From a virus: a stretch of DNA of 28,698 bases. Below are positions 1 to 7,300 of this stretch, one piece after another. The notes under the pieces were generated by a model. The model did no database searches, was not told the DNA's origin, and worked only from the letters and a program-made list of their open reading frames with translations. A program made the position numbers and the translations under genes. The stretch is from positions 1 to 28,698 of the IMG/VR virus record IMGVR_UViG_3300020472_000125; one strand, written 5' to 3'. How positions within the stretch are numbered: the first letter of the stretch is position 1; each line of letters begins with the position of its first letter.

Positions 1-1026
1 TTTAGAAACTGACAGGGATTGAGTACCTACCTTTTCATGGCCTAATAACAAAAAGTCGCTTAATAATGACATAGCAATTTTTTGGTCGTAGCGATTAACT
101 ATTTGGTTTGTATCAAATTGCCTACGACCGCCACTCGTCAGTAGCTGAATGTCGTAGGCTTTCTGTTTCGTCTCAGGGTCGTATGCGAGAGGGAACACCA
201 ACCCTTCCTGTTCATCTCGTCTAATGTTCCGCACTATCTTTTTAATCTCAGCTAATGCCGCTGATTCTTGAGATGTGGCATTATCCGAAAGTAGCTGAGG
301 TGGCACGAATGCAACAGGCAGTCCTGCAAGGTCACGTTCTATGCCTATCGCCTCAATAGTTTGGATTCTTTTCTGATAATACCAAGATGTGTATGCAGAT
401 CGCAAAATGCTTTTGCCTCTTGGGTTATTTAGTTTTGTTGTTGTTCTGAACAAGAGCGCTTTTTCAATCGGAATAAAGACAGGCCCGGTGCCTGCGATTG
501 GGTTCATTTGGGTCATGCCTTCAATACCGCCGCTATGGTCAAAATTCCATTCGTATACGGTGTCTTGTGATCGCATAGGTAATTTCCGCCACCCTATCCG
601 CCCATCATTAAACTGTGATGAGTTTCCATCGTCTTGTAATCCGCTGCGGCGTTTGTAGACAATTTCATGGTATGAAAACCCATAAACAAGCATTGATAGA
701 ATGTTGTTAATCGTATCTTGCCAGCTAATCGACATGTCGTTCATACACCCGGCGACAAACTCAGCTTCTTCAACTGCACGTTGGTCGTTTGGGTCTGAAG
801 GTGTAACAGTCCAATCAACTGATCTAAAAAGCATTTCAATAGCTGCAAGTATGCCGCCTACTACTGGGTGGTTTTCAGACATTTCCCGGAAGATGGCGTA
901 GCCACGCCTGCCTTGTAGCTGCCGTAAGAAATCTTCTTCTACTCGACCACCGTATTGCACCAGCCCCGATGAGCCGATTTCCATAAAGTCTGTACTTGTT
1001 GGGCGTTGCTTTGCGACATCACTCAT
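1..1026 (-). CDS. Phage portal protein (C-terminus beyond left edge)
   Basis: The portal forms the dodecameric ring at the capsid vertex through which DNA is pumped. The reading frame starts with ATG at 1026 and stays open for 342 codons to base 1, so the C-terminal part is missing. It begins MSDVAKQRPTSTDF. The segments NHPVVGGILAAIEMLFRSVDW, VAGCMNDM, MLVYGFSYHEIVYKRR and SAYTSWYYQKRI resemble Mu gp29/DUF935-type portals. The start shares one base with the terL stop (TGATG), so the two are probably translationally coupled. Gene order terS-terL-portal supports the call. The family assignment rests on motif memory, not a search. Confidence 0.85.
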   Translation of the reverse strand, partial: MSDVAKQRPTSTDFMEIGSSGLVQYGGRVEEDFLRQLQGRRGYAIFREMSENHPVVGGILAAIEMLFRSVDWTVTPSDPNDQRAVEEAEFVAGCMNDMSISWQDTINNILSMLVYGFSYHEIVYKRRSGLQDDGNSSQFNDGRIGWRKLPMRSQDTVYEWNFDHSGGIEGMTQMNPIAGTGPVFIPIEKALLFRTTTKLNNPRGKSILRSAYTSWYYQKRIQTIEAIGIERDLAGLPVAFVPPQLLSDNATSQESAALAEIKKIVRNIRRDEQEGLVFPLAYDPETKQKAYDIQLLTSGGRRQFDTNQIVNRYDQKIAMSLLSDFLLLGHEKVGTQSLSVSK

Positions 1027-2375
1027 CAATTAATCTCCCAAGGGCTAACCTGCGTAGAACCAAACGGTACTACCGCTGGTGGTAGTTTACTACCTACAAG
1101 CAGTTCTGTCACAGCCCATACTAATGCATCTAATCTGTCAGGTGAAGTATCATCAACAGTCCATGAACACATTTGATCTTCAAGCTGTGGAAAAGCCCCC
1201 ACATGTTTCACCCGGTTCTGTTCATAAAGAGCTGCGACTGGTTCAGCTCTTGTGCGTTTTCCTCTAGTTGCGTGAACTGCTTTTATCGGTATGTTTGACT
1301 CAACTGTTTGTAAAGTATGGCGCACCATGTCTCCACCCTGATTGGCTTCTACAATGATTCTATCTGCTGAAGATCGGTGATATAAGGCTATTGCGGCGTT
1401 AGCCCATTCCATTGGGGAACCTTTTAGCGACTTGTCATCCAATACATAAGCTGTTCCATTCGCATCAACCCCGGCAGAGATGATGCCAGTTTCGGCGCTA
1501 TCCTCATGGGAACTTATAGCAGGGTCAATTCCGACAACTATTCGAACTAACTCCGGGAGGGTCGTTGTTCTGCAATCTTCAATCATTTGTCTATTCCATA
1601 ACGCCCCTTCTACATCATCGAGTATTTCGGCATGCAACTCTTGCCTCCCCAACCGTGTCCCCTCATACCGGGAGAGGACTTCAGCTATAAAAGTCGGCGC
1701 TAAGTTAGCTGTGTTTTCATAAGTGCTTCCAGTAGTTACCACACAGTCATGGCGTTCTACTAGCGATTTAATCAGTCGAGTAGGCCGGGGAGTAGTTGTT
1801 GCCACAAGTCTAGGATTAGCTCCAATACGCAAACCAAAGATAAGCTGGTCCCAAGCATCAGGATAACGCCAAGCTGCTATTTCATCGCACCAAGCTAGAT
1901 CGTGGTTAGGTCCTCTAAGCCTGTCTGGCTCGTCTGCTGAATAGGCGGTAGCCATAGCATTGTTGTGGAAAGTAACACGGCGTTTAGATGGTTCATATCT
2001 TGGGCGTTCATGCTCTGGGAAGATTCTAAGCAATCCTGATTCGCCTTCTATCATCGTATCTCTCACATCTGCGGCAGTAGCGCCCACCAAAGCAATCCTG
2101 CTTGCGTGCCCGGTAATTACTTCATTGCGGACCCATTCTGCTCCGCTGCGAGTTTTACCAAAACCACGACCTGCAAGTATTAGCCAAATTCGCCAATCTC
2201 CCGGGGGGGCGATTTGTTTTGGTCTTGCCCACAATGACCAGTCCCACATTGCTTGTAATTTTTCTTCATCGGTCAATGATTCATACCAATTAGGGTCTAA
2301 TTTCATTAACCGCTGAATGACAGATATTTCGACACTGGTGTCGATTTCTTCTACAAGTGTCGAATTATCAGCCAT
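1026..2375 (-). CDS. terL: Terminase large subunit (packaging ATPase-nuclease)
   Basis: TerL is the motor that cuts concatemeric DNA and pumps it into the prohead through the portal. The 449-residue length is normal. The Walker A motif GRGFGKT lies near residues 69-75, followed by SGAEW. A Walker B-like LAWCDEIA lies near 160, and ATTTPRPT follows as a coupling-motif candidate. The C-terminal RNase H-like nuclease region begins at VGIDPAISS (about residue 282), with further acidic residues at IVEAN and DRLDALVWA. The gene starts 2 bp after the terS stop and overlaps the portal start by one base. Only the exact subfamily is uncertain. Confidence 0.95.
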   Translation of the reverse strand: MADNSTLVEEIDTSVEISVIQRLMKLDPNWYESLTDEEKLQAMWDWSLWARPKQIAPPGDWRIWLILAGRGFGKTRSGAEWVRNEVITGHASRIALVGATAADVRDTMIEGESGLLRIFPEHERPRYEPSKRRVTFHNNAMATAYSADEPDRLRGPNHDLAWCDEIAAWRYPDAWDQLIFGLRIGANPRLVATTTPRPTRLIKSLVERHDCVVTTGSTYENTANLAPTFIAEVLSRYEGTRLGRQELHAEILDDVEGALWNRQMIEDCRTTTLPELVRIVVGIDPAISSHEDSAETGIISAGVDANGTAYVLDDKSLKGSPMEWANAAIALYHRSSADRIIVEANQGGDMVRHTLQTVESNIPIKAVHATRGKRTRAEPVAALYEQNRVKHVGAFPQLEDQMCSWTVDDTSPDRLDALVWAVTELLVGSKLPPAVVPFGSTQVSPWEIN

Positions 2376-2377
2376 TG

Positions 2378-2848
2378 CTAACTTTGTAGAGCTGTCGTGC
2401 TTGCTTCCATACTCGCTAGCCGGGCCCTTAACATTTCGCCAACATCTGTCTGTATTGCTTCACCGTCTACTCCTGATATTTCATGCTTACGAGCTGGATC
2501 TAATCCGTTTAATGCTGCACGCCGCCTAGAAATGTTAATTGCGCTATTTACCAAAGTAGATACTTCTCCCGGCGATGTCTCATTATTTCTTGCTGCTTGT
2601 TCAATTTGGGTCATTATTGTTCTATGTAAATGGTCTAAACGTTCATTCTCAACAACTCTGAGTTCTTCAACTGCTTCTGAACCCCACAATTTTATAGCTT
2701 GCGAGTATGCTTCTCTTGCTCCTGACCTCCCGGCATACCCTAATCGTTCTGCTATTGCCTGAAAACTGAGACCTAATGCTCGTAGCCTGATTACTTCCTC
2801 ATATTTGGCGAGGACTTCAGGTGTTCTATTGGTCTGAACCTTAGGCAT
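2378..2848 (-). CDS. terS: Terminase small subunit
   Basis: This 156-residue protein probably recognises phage DNA and loads TerL. Near residues 20-50 is a helix-turn-helix (IRLRALGLSFQAIAERLGY), the usual TerS DNA-binding element. It is followed by long helices rich in Glu, Arg and Leu (VVENERLDHLHRTIMTQIEQ) suited to oligomerisation. The gene lies directly upstream of terL with a 2 bp gap and 9 bp after the Mom-like gene. Identification rests on the HTH, the size and the position. Confidence 0.85.
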   Translation of the reverse strand: MPKVQTNRTPEVLAKYEEVIRLRALGLSFQAIAERLGYAGRSGAREAYSQAIKLWGSEAVEELRVVENERLDHLHRTIMTQIEQAARNNETSPGEVSTLVNSAINISRRRAALNGLDPARKHEISGVDGEAIQTDVGEMLRARLASMEASTTALQS

Positions 2849-2857
2849 GTACAGAGC

Positions 2858-3592
2858 CTAATGGACAGAGTTATCTATTGCAATTTTTGAGCGGTGTGCA
2901 GGGATCGCACCTGCCCCTTCATCAAGGTTTGATGACGTATCGCTCGTTGATACTTCCACCGCATGTGGTTTGTTTGGGTCGTATTGTTCTTCTAGTATTT
3001 TTTTTCTTAGTTTTCTGTTGAAGGGGTATAGGTAACGGTGTTTGGGGAGGGGCATCCTTGATCTACCTGTTGCTTTTGCCCATTCATAAAAATCTGGTCT
3101 TAGGCTCCCGGCAATTACTTTTGAAACAACTGTTCTATGGTGTCGCCATTTTCCGTTTATATACCAGCTTGGGCTTACTTGCGTTACTCCTGCATAAATC
3201 CAATTTCCTGCTTGGTATATACCGCCGTGATGTCCCTGTTCAGGGTCAGCGTATGAAAAAACGAGTTGGATGCCTTTGGCTTCTTCTTTTAACATTTTGA
3301 GTGCTCGTGCGACTACATAAGTTACTGGTACTTTGTGGTCGGGCCTCATCGCTATCCGTGTTAATTCGCAAAGCTGGTTTTGTTCGAGATCGTATGGCTT
3401 TCCTAAATATGGGCTAGCGCCTCTACTGAATATGATCACTCCTATGAACTCTGATGGCGTTCCTTCCCATATTCCTATTTTTGTGCGCTTCCCGGAGGGT
3501 AAGCCTTCTGAGTAGTGCCAGTTTTCCACAGCGTATAATGCCGCCTCATGGCTGCATCCAGCTAATACGACATCATCGAACTGTTTGCTCAT
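2858..3592 (-). CDS. mom: Mom-like DNA base-modification protein
   Basis: Mu Mom and relatives are GNAT-fold enzymes that modify adenine in phage DNA and so protect it from host restriction. Conserved-looking blocks are ENWHYSEGLPSGK, FIGVIIFSRGASPYLG, LCELTRIAM, VTYVVARALKML, FSYADPEQGHHGGIYQAGNWIYAG and the late RYLYPF. I chose ATG 3592 because it overlaps the parB stop as ATGA; an upstream in-frame ATG at 3622 lies inside parB. That start gives 244 residues. The last ~35 residues are encoded by DNA that also folds as a tRNA-like cloverleaf (2890-2962). The gene sits between a ParB-like gene and terS. A Com-like zinc finger, the Mu regulator of mom, lies about 19 kb away at 22407-22580. Confidence 0.82.
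   Translation of the reverse strand: MSKQFDDVVLAGCSHEAALYAVENWHYSEGLPSGKRTKIGIWEGTPSEFIGVIIFSRGASPYLGKPYDLEQNQLCELTRIAMRPDHKVPVTYVVARALKMLKEEAKGIQLVFSYADPEQGHHGGIYQAGNWIYAGVTQVSPSWYINGKWRHHRTVVSKVIAGSLRPDFYEWAKATGRSRMPLPKHRYLYPFNRKLRKKILEEQYDPNKPHAVEVSTSDTSSNLDEGAGAIPAHRSKIAIDNSVH
2890..2962 (-). other. tRNA-like cloverleaf inside the 3' end of the Mom-like gene
   Basis: Read on the minus strand from 2962, 73 bases fold as a full cloverleaf. Acceptor: GCGGTGG with ACACCGC (six pairs, then a G-A mismatch). D stem: GTAT with ATAC. Anticodon stem: TCATC with GATGA around a 7-base loop. Variable loop: 4 bases. T stem: GCAGG with CCTGC around TGCGATC. Features of a working tRNA are missing: base 33 is A rather than T, the T loop starts TGC, the D loop lacks GG, and no CCA is encoded. 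It is either a decayed or domesticated tRNA, or a coincidence of the Mom C-terminal codons. Confidence 0.45.
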
Positions 3593-4110
3593 TTCTGGAA
3601 CGTTGCGCCGCAATGAGGGCATTCTATGTCGGTGTATTTATCAAGCCGGGGTTCGTCATTAAAGTCGCTTGGGTTAAAGCTGGTGGGGTCTACTAGGTCT
3701 GCTATTAGTGCATCAAGGTCGTCGCCGTCATATCCGCTTCCTAAAAGTGTTTCTTCTTTAGCCATTGTTTCTAACAATGCGGCTAATGCCTGTTCGTCAT
3801 AGCTGGCAAGGTCGCTAGTTCGATTATCGGCGATCATTATGCGTTTTGCTTCTTCGTCATTTACGTCTACCCAATAAACTGGAATTTCATCCATGTCCAA
3901 CTGAATAGCGGCTTGCAAACGATGGTTCCCTGCGAGCACTCGCCTAGTTTTTTTCTGGGCTACTACGGCTCCGTACCATCCATTGTTCTCTATAGATGTG
4001 ATAATCGCACCAATGTCGCCCAGTCTGGGATTGTCTGGATGGATTGCAAGCGTTTTTGGGTCAATCTGTTCAATAGATTCTGGTTTTTTGTTATTCCCAA
4101 TTAGCGCCAC
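3589..4110 (-). CDS. ParB/Srx-fold nuclease-like protein with C-terminal zinc ribbon half
   Basis: The 173 residues open with a ParB-like N-terminal domain: IDPKTLAIHPDNPR, then IITSIENNGWYGAVVAQ and the signature RVLAGNHRLQAA (about residues 60-70), followed by IPVYWVDVNDEEAKRIMIADN. Phage copies of this fold occur next to DNA methylases and terminases and may act as nucleases, CTPases or DNA binders. The C-terminus has CPHC, half a zinc ribbon. The start is GTG at 4110, exactly 6 bp after a TAACTT -10 box and without an obvious Shine-Dalgarno, so translation is probably leaderless. It heads the ParB-Mom-TerS-TerL-portal operon. Its role in DNA modification or packaging is inferred. Confidence 0.8.
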   Translation of the reverse strand: MALIGNNKKPESIEQIDPKTLAIHPDNPRLGDIGAIITSIENNGWYGAVVAQKKTRRVLAGNHRLQAAIQLDMDEIPVYWVDVNDEEAKRIMIADNRTSDLASYDEQALAALLETMAKEETLLGSGYDGDDLDALIADLVDPTSFNPSDFNDEPRLDKYTDIECPHCGATFQK

Positions 4111-4145
4111 ATAACAAAGTTACTTCATCTTATTTCTGATTACAA
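4111..4145 (-). promoter_or_regulatory. Promoter of the ParB-Mom-terminase-portal operon (leaderless type)
   Basis: On the minus strand: TTGTAA (-35, 4145-4140), 17 bp spacer, TAACTT (-10, 4122-4117), 6 bp, then GTG 4110. The geometry matches the repeated MEL-module promoters, placing +1 on or beside the start codon. Seen in sequence; activity is inferred. Confidence 0.6.
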
Positions 4146-4152
4146 GTATTTT

Positions 4153-4165
4153 GTCCCCCCGGGAT
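4153..4165. repeat. Intergenic copy of the CCGGGGGG dispersed motif
   Basis: The bases GTCCCCCCGGGAT form one of 13 copies of an 8-base G/C motif scattered on both strands of the window. This one lies between the parB promoter and a terminator, so it does not arise from protein coding. Confidence 0.6.
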
Positions 4166-4175
4166 GGTGGGCATT

Positions 4176-4211
4176 AAAAAATCCCCCTCCTGACTGGAAG
4201 GGGATTTTTTT
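4176..4211. terminator. Bidirectional hairpin terminator
   Basis: An A-run and TCCCC pair with GGGGA and a T-run around TCC-TGACT-GGA, with one mismatch. T-runs follow the stem on both strands. Its position suits ending the minus-strand transcript from the 4764 promoter just after the gene at 4220. Confidence 0.85.
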
Positions 4212-4219
4212 GTTAGCTG

Positions 4220-4474
4220 TTATGGGGTGCGGATATACACCTTTTTGAATGCTGCTGAGTGGTAACAGTGCCATTTGTTACTTAATACGATTTGATCGTT
4301 TCTATCAGCCGAAAATTGTACTTCAACCCATGCGGATTTTAAGGTGATTCTTACCCTTTCCAAACACGGTTGAACTCTGATGTTCTCTATGAACATTGGG
4401 ACTTGTTTGCCGTTATGATCTCGAACGGCAATGCGATCACCTTTGCGGAGATCATTGATAGTTGTTTTTTCCAT
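4220..4474 (-). CDS. Small protein with a GDRI-type beta-barrel start, unknown function
   Basis: An 84-residue protein, not recognised. It begins MEKTTINDLRKGDRIAVRDHNGK, and Leu-Lys-Gly-Asp-Arg-Ile followed by alternating hydrophobic residues suggests a small SH3-like or beta-barrel fold. The C-terminal half (WVEVQFSADRNDQIVLSNKWHCYH) is also strand-like. A clear AGGAGGGG Shine-Dalgarno precedes the ATG. It is the second gene of the minus-strand transcript from the promoter at 4765-4800 and ends just before the terminator at 4176-4211. Several other small cassette genes carry a similar 'GD+hydrophobic' start, so they may be distant relatives. Confidence 0.7.
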   Translation of the reverse strand: MEKTTINDLRKGDRIAVRDHNGKQVPMFIENIRVQPCLERVRITLKSAWVEVQFSADRNDQIVLSNKWHCYHSAAFKKVYIRTP

Positions 4475-4482
4475 TTCCCCTC

Positions 4483-4764
4483 CTAGTGGATTTCTACTAA
4501 ATCAAATAGGTTTAGTTTGAAGTCGTAATTGTTATAGCCTGAACGGCCTTTGATCCGCACCATATCTTCTATTGGGTCAGTTGTTTTTCTCCAACTTTTG
4601 TAATTTTGGACTGACCGAACAGTAAAGCAGGTTTCTTCTACTGTAATAACATCACCGACTTCGACGAAGCAGGCTTCAGTTTCGCCTATCCGCCAGTAGG
4701 GTGTTTCTTCTTTGCAACAGTTTTCCATGTTGTCCCTTTCTTGGTTTGTTTTGTATAACTCCAT
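4483..4764 (-). CDS. MEL-leader cassette protein (unknown function)
   Basis: No function is recognised. The chosen start, ATG 4764, begins MELYKTNQERDNM and lies 7 bp after a TAGAGT -10 box, so it should be at or next to the mRNA 5' end. A second in-frame ATG at residue 13 (MENCCKEE) follows a GAAAGGG Shine-Dalgarno and could give a shorter form. An apparent upstream ATG at 4806 lies in promoter DNA and is rejected. The body has a Cys-Cys pair, then VGDVITVEETCFTVRSVQNYKSW, a small beta-barrel pattern seen in other cassette proteins. It is divergent from the gene at 4874. Confidence 0.7.
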   Translation of the reverse strand: MELYKTNQERDNMENCCKEETPYWRIGETEACFVEVGDVITVEETCFTVRSVQNYKSWRKTTDPIEDMVRIKGRSGYNNYDFKLNLFDLVEIH

Positions 4765-4800
4765 GTTGGTTACTCTACGGCCTTTTTTCCTGTCTGTAAA
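4765..4800 (-). promoter_or_regulatory. MEL-module leaderless promoter (copy 1)
   Basis: Minus strand: TTTACA (4800-4795), 17 bp spacer starting GACAGGA, TAGAGT (4777-4772), 7 bp, ATGGAGTT. GGGG precedes the -35 box. It is divergent from the copy at 4839-4873. Confidence 0.82.
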
Positions 4801-4838
4801 CCCCATTTAGTATTTATTCAGTAGAAATAACAATGGGG

Positions 4839-4873
4839 TTTACATACCGGGAATGGTCTTATAGAGTCAAAAT
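4839..4873 (+). promoter_or_regulatory. MEL-module leaderless promoter (copy 2), early operon
   Basis: TTTACA (4839-4844), 17 bp spacer starting TACCGGG, TAGAGT (4862-4867), 6 bp, ATGGAGTT at 4874. TGGGG precedes the -35 box. It is the only strong promoter seen upstream of the long plus-strand operon. Confidence 0.82.
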
Positions 4874-5209
4874 ATGGAGTTAAACAACCAAGAAGGAGAA
4901 ACAATGATTACTACAGATCATTCGTTGGAGTCGTTTCTGCTCGAACATAAAAGTGATGAATGGCATCACGGTGAGGTGCAGGAATTGCTACTCATCTTAA
5001 TCAGGGAAGATAAAAAATTTCACCTTGATGATTCACCATTTGATATTTACGACTATGACGAGAAGAAACCAGTATTCACACCCATAGAAGCATTGATGCT
5101 AAATCAGGCGTTAGGCGAAATTATAGAATGCGGTATAGATATTTGGCTTCAGTTTGATATCAACCACGACCTGTCCAAACACTGGTTTGGTCCCCCCGGT
5201 ATCAATTAA
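4874..5209 (+). CDS. MEL-leader protein, first gene of the early operon (unknown function)
   Basis: An acidic 111-residue protein, not recognised. The MELNNQEGETM leader begins 6 bp after the -10 box. A second in-frame ATG at residue 11 (MITTDHS) follows AGAAGGAGAAA, a good Shine-Dalgarno. The body is mostly helical with an Asp/Glu-rich middle (DDSPFDIYDYDEKKP). It ends FGPPGIN, where the Pro-Pro-Gly codons coincide with a copy of the CCGGGGGG motif (complement strand). It leads the plus-strand operon and could be an early host-directed protein, but that is only inferred from its position. Confidence 0.7.
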   Translation: MELNNQEGETMITTDHSLESFLLEHKSDEWHHGEVQELLLILIREDKKFHLDDSPFDIYDYDEKKPVFTPIEALMLNQALGEIIECGIDIWLQFDINHDLSKHWFGPPGIN

Positions 5210-5247
5210 AAAAACGCTATTAACAACAACTAAATAAAGGAGGACCT

Positions 5248-5697
5248 ATGGGCGATAGGAACAATATTGTGGTTTGGCAACCGCAACTAATAGAAGGTGA
5301 GGAGGAAAAGCCGCCGTTGTATCTTTACAGTCATTGGCATGGTCAAGAGCTGGCTAAATGTCTTGCAGACGCAATACGGCATCATCCTTCAGACAGAATT
5401 AATGATCCTACTTATTTTACTAGGATTGTGTTTTGCGAAATGGTGAAAGACGACATTTCCGGGAGCACTGGTTTTGGCATTTCTGTTCAGACACCAATGG
5501 ACCACGACACCTACAACGACAAATTACATGTCTACTGGGTTAAGAAATACAATAAACGGAATTGGATTGAATTTGAACTACAAGTTCGCTTTAAAGGCGA
5601 AATGTTAGATGCTAATGAGTTTCTATCCGTTGTGGATCATTACGATTTGGATGTGGATAAGTTTGTGAAAGTTAGGGATGCTGATGGAGAATCATAA
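5248..5697 (+). CDS. Phage protein of the MGDRxNIxV type (unknown function)
   Basis: The 149 residues begin MGDRNNIVVWQP, followed by LYLYSHWHGQELAKCLADAI. This combination recurs in small phage early proteins of unknown function, where 'MGDR-NI' is followed by a 'LYxHW-G-L' strand-helix. An AGGAGGA Shine-Dalgarno precedes the ATG closely. The C-terminal part (FEVQVRFKGE-like, then FLSVVDHYDLDVDKFV) is mixed strand and helix. It overlaps the next gene by 20 bp. No catalytic motif is visible. Confidence 0.7.
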   Translation: MGDRNNIVVWQPQLIEGEEEKPPLYLYSHWHGQELAKCLADAIRHHPSDRINDPTYFTRIVFCEMVKDDISGSTGFGISVQTPMDHDTYNDKLHVYWVKKYNKRNWIEFELQVRFKGEMLDANEFLSVVDHYDLDVDKFVKVRDADGES

Positions 5698-6088
5698 TTT
5701 GAAACACTGTCCTACATGCAAACGACCTTTCAAAAAGCTGGCAAACCATGAACGTGCTAGAAGCAATTTTGGTACCGGGCATGAAAATGAGGTTGCTCGT
5801 TCGCTCGGCGATATGGGTAACGCCTGCAAAAAGGTACATGGGCTGCTCAAGTTCAGAAAAGCCACGATTGCAGGTGATGGTTGGGTTAGTCGAGATCGAT
5901 TATCAAGAGAATTGAACGGCGGTGACGGTGCTAGACGAGCAAGGCAACTGCGAGATGAATTTGGGATACCCATTGAAGTTAAAATGGAAACAAATGAGAA
6001 TGGGGCCCGGCAGGCATACTACAGAATAGGCGAGCCTTTCCCCATGTACTTCAACATCAATGAAGATGATTCAAAACTTTTTAATTAA
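5678..6088 (+). CDS. Zinc-knuckle plus winged-helix-like protein
   Basis: The 136 residues begin MLMENHNLKHCPTCKRPF; a second ATG at 5684 is equally possible. CPTC near the start, with His and Cys further on, suggests a zinc-binding knuckle, although a complete four-ligand site is not obvious. The middle (GWVSRDRLSRELNGGDGARRARQLRDEFGIPIE) reads like a winged-helix domain in which a helix pair recognises DNA, and the C-terminus (GARQAYYRIGE) would form the wing strand. A role in early transcription or replication control is plausible but inferred. It overlaps the preceding gene, which suggests coupling. Confidence 0.6.
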   Translation: MLMENHNLKHCPTCKRPFKKLANHERARSNFGTGHENEVARSLGDMGNACKKVHGLLKFRKATIAGDGWVSRDRLSRELNGGDGARRARQLRDEFGIPIEVKMETNENGARQAYYRIGEPFPMYFNINEDDSKLFN

Positions 6089-6145
6089 CATTGGGGTTTT
6101 GATAAACCCTATTTACAATCAACAAAAACCAAGAAAGGAGGGTCA

Positions 6146-6445
6146 ATGATCCCTAATAATGAATCAGCTATTCGCTGCTACAACACGGCACGATTTGCGT
6201 TCTTCCCGGGGGGACAGGAACCAGAAATTGAAATCACCGCAGATGTTAGTGATGAAAGTGAGAGTTTCAATATCTCTGTCATAACGAGAGGAAACGATGT
6301 ATTTTTTAATCGTTCGAGTTCAGAAACCAAAGTTACTTTTTGCAGTTATCCCCATGAAGATTTACCAACTGGGCATTTTATTACTGCGCTAGCAAATGCT
6401 TTAACTGAATTTGTAAACCAAACCGCCACTAATAAGGAGGGCTAA
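6146..6445 (+). CDS. Hypothetical 99-residue protein
   Basis: Not recognised. It begins MIPNNESAIRCYNTARFAFF and has alternating strand-like segments (EIEITADVSDES, FNISVITRG, TKVTFCSY), so it is probably a small beta protein. Its ATG follows ACCAAGAAAGGAGGGTCA, a leader resembling that of the MEL modules but without an ATGGAGTT start. The 57 bp gap from 6089 to 6145 has no clear -10 box. Its FPGG codons coincide with a copy of the CCGGGGGG motif (6204-6215). Confidence 0.65.
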   Translation: MIPNNESAIRCYNTARFAFFPGGQEPEIEITADVSDESESFNISVITRGNDVFFNRSSSETKVTFCSYPHEDLPTGHFITALANALTEFVNQTATNKEG

Positions 6446-6604
6446 ATGAGTTATTCAGTATGGCTAGAGGGCTTCGGTTGGGACATTGAAAACGTCACCA
6501 AGAACCGGGCCCAAGAAGTAGTAGAAGAACTTTTTACTGAAGGTTTTACTTTTCCAGAAGTAAGAATGTATAAATACAAACCACCAATAAGGAGGAACAA
6601 ATGA
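6446..6604 (+). CDS. Small 52-residue protein (unknown function)
   Basis: ATG 6446 follows the preceding stop directly (TAA-ATG) and has GGAGGG upstream. The product starts MSYSVWLEGFGWDIENV and ends KPPIRRNK. It overlaps the next start by the ATGA arrangement at 6601-6604. A Gly-Trp-Asp-Ile core followed by a Glu-rich helix (AQEVVEELFTEGF) suggests a small alpha/beta unit. Tight packing and a good Shine-Dalgarno support a real gene. The function is unknown. Confidence 0.65.
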   Translation: MSYSVWLEGFGWDIENVTKNRAQEVVEELFTEGFTFPEVRMYKYKPPIRRNK

Positions 6605-7293
6605 CAGAAATTGAGCAATTGCCGCAAAATGTGGCGTTGGTGCGACCTGCTGGGAGTACCCAAGATCTTGTCCAGACAATGTCGGATTATCAAGATCTTT
6701 GTGTTGCTTTGTTAAATGAAAGTGACTGGCAAGAAATTAAAGGTCGGCGCTTTCCTAAACGATCAGCTTGGCGCAAACTTGCGGTTGCTTATGGAGTTTC
6801 ATTCACCATTGTCGACAGACAGTTGTTTTGGGATGATGAAGGAAACTTAAAAGCAGCTGAGTTTGTTATTAGGGCAACAGCACCAAACGGCAGACATGCC
6901 GACGGTTGGGGTGCTTGTTCTGTAGCTGAAAGAAATGCAGGGAGAAAAGCAACGCACGACATCCCGGCAACCGCTGAAACAAGAGCAAAAAACAGAGCAG
7001 CAGCCGATTTGTTTGGGATGGGTGAAGTATCCGCTGAAGAAGTAGATAGAAACTCCATGTACATTTCCGAAGATCTACAAATCAAATTACGGCAACGCAT
7101 AAATGTTCTGAAACATGAACAACGTCAAATTTTAATGGGGCTTTGGAAAGATGCGAAATTGCCCAAATTGGAGTATCTGACAGATGAACAACTTGAACAG
7201 ATACACACCTATCTTGATCAAGTTGAACAATTCGATGCTGATGCTCCCGGGGATTCTGATACAAAGGAAGAAATAGAAGAAGAATCTTTCTAG
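6601..7293 (+). CDS. Candidate single-strand annealing / DNA-processing protein
   Basis: The 230 residues contain WQEIKGRRFPKRSAWRKLAVAYGVS, then VIRATAPNGRHADGWGACSVAERN and HDIPATAETRAKNRAAADLFGMGEVSAEE. These blocks recall a family of phage and archaeal proteins of uncertain function with a Rad52- or Erf-like flavour; I did not verify this by search. The C-terminal third is helical and ends in an acidic tail (DTKEEIEEESF) like those of single-stranded-DNA-associated proteins. It lies just upstream of a winged-helix replication protein in the early operon, which fits DNA replication or recombination. AGGAGGAAC precedes the start. Confidence 0.5.
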   Translation: MTEIEQLPQNVALVRPAGSTQDLVQTMSDYQDLCVALLNESDWQEIKGRRFPKRSAWRKLAVAYGVSFTIVDRQLFWDDEGNLKAAEFVIRATAPNGRHADGWGACSVAERNAGRKATHDIPATAETRAKNRAAADLFGMGEVSAEEVDRNSMYISEDLQIKLRQRINVLKHEQRQILMGLWKDAKLPKLEYLTDEQLEQIHTYLDQVEQFDADAPGDSDTKEEIEEESF

Positions 7294-7300
7294 GGGGATT

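Noticed and set aside
4765-4806. Upstream ATG giving an MGFTDRKKGRR extension (also at 14460, and M starts at 18822, 22105 and 26553)
   Set aside because: These ATGs lie within or upstream of the -35/-10 boxes; the similar peptide comes from conserved promoter DNA.
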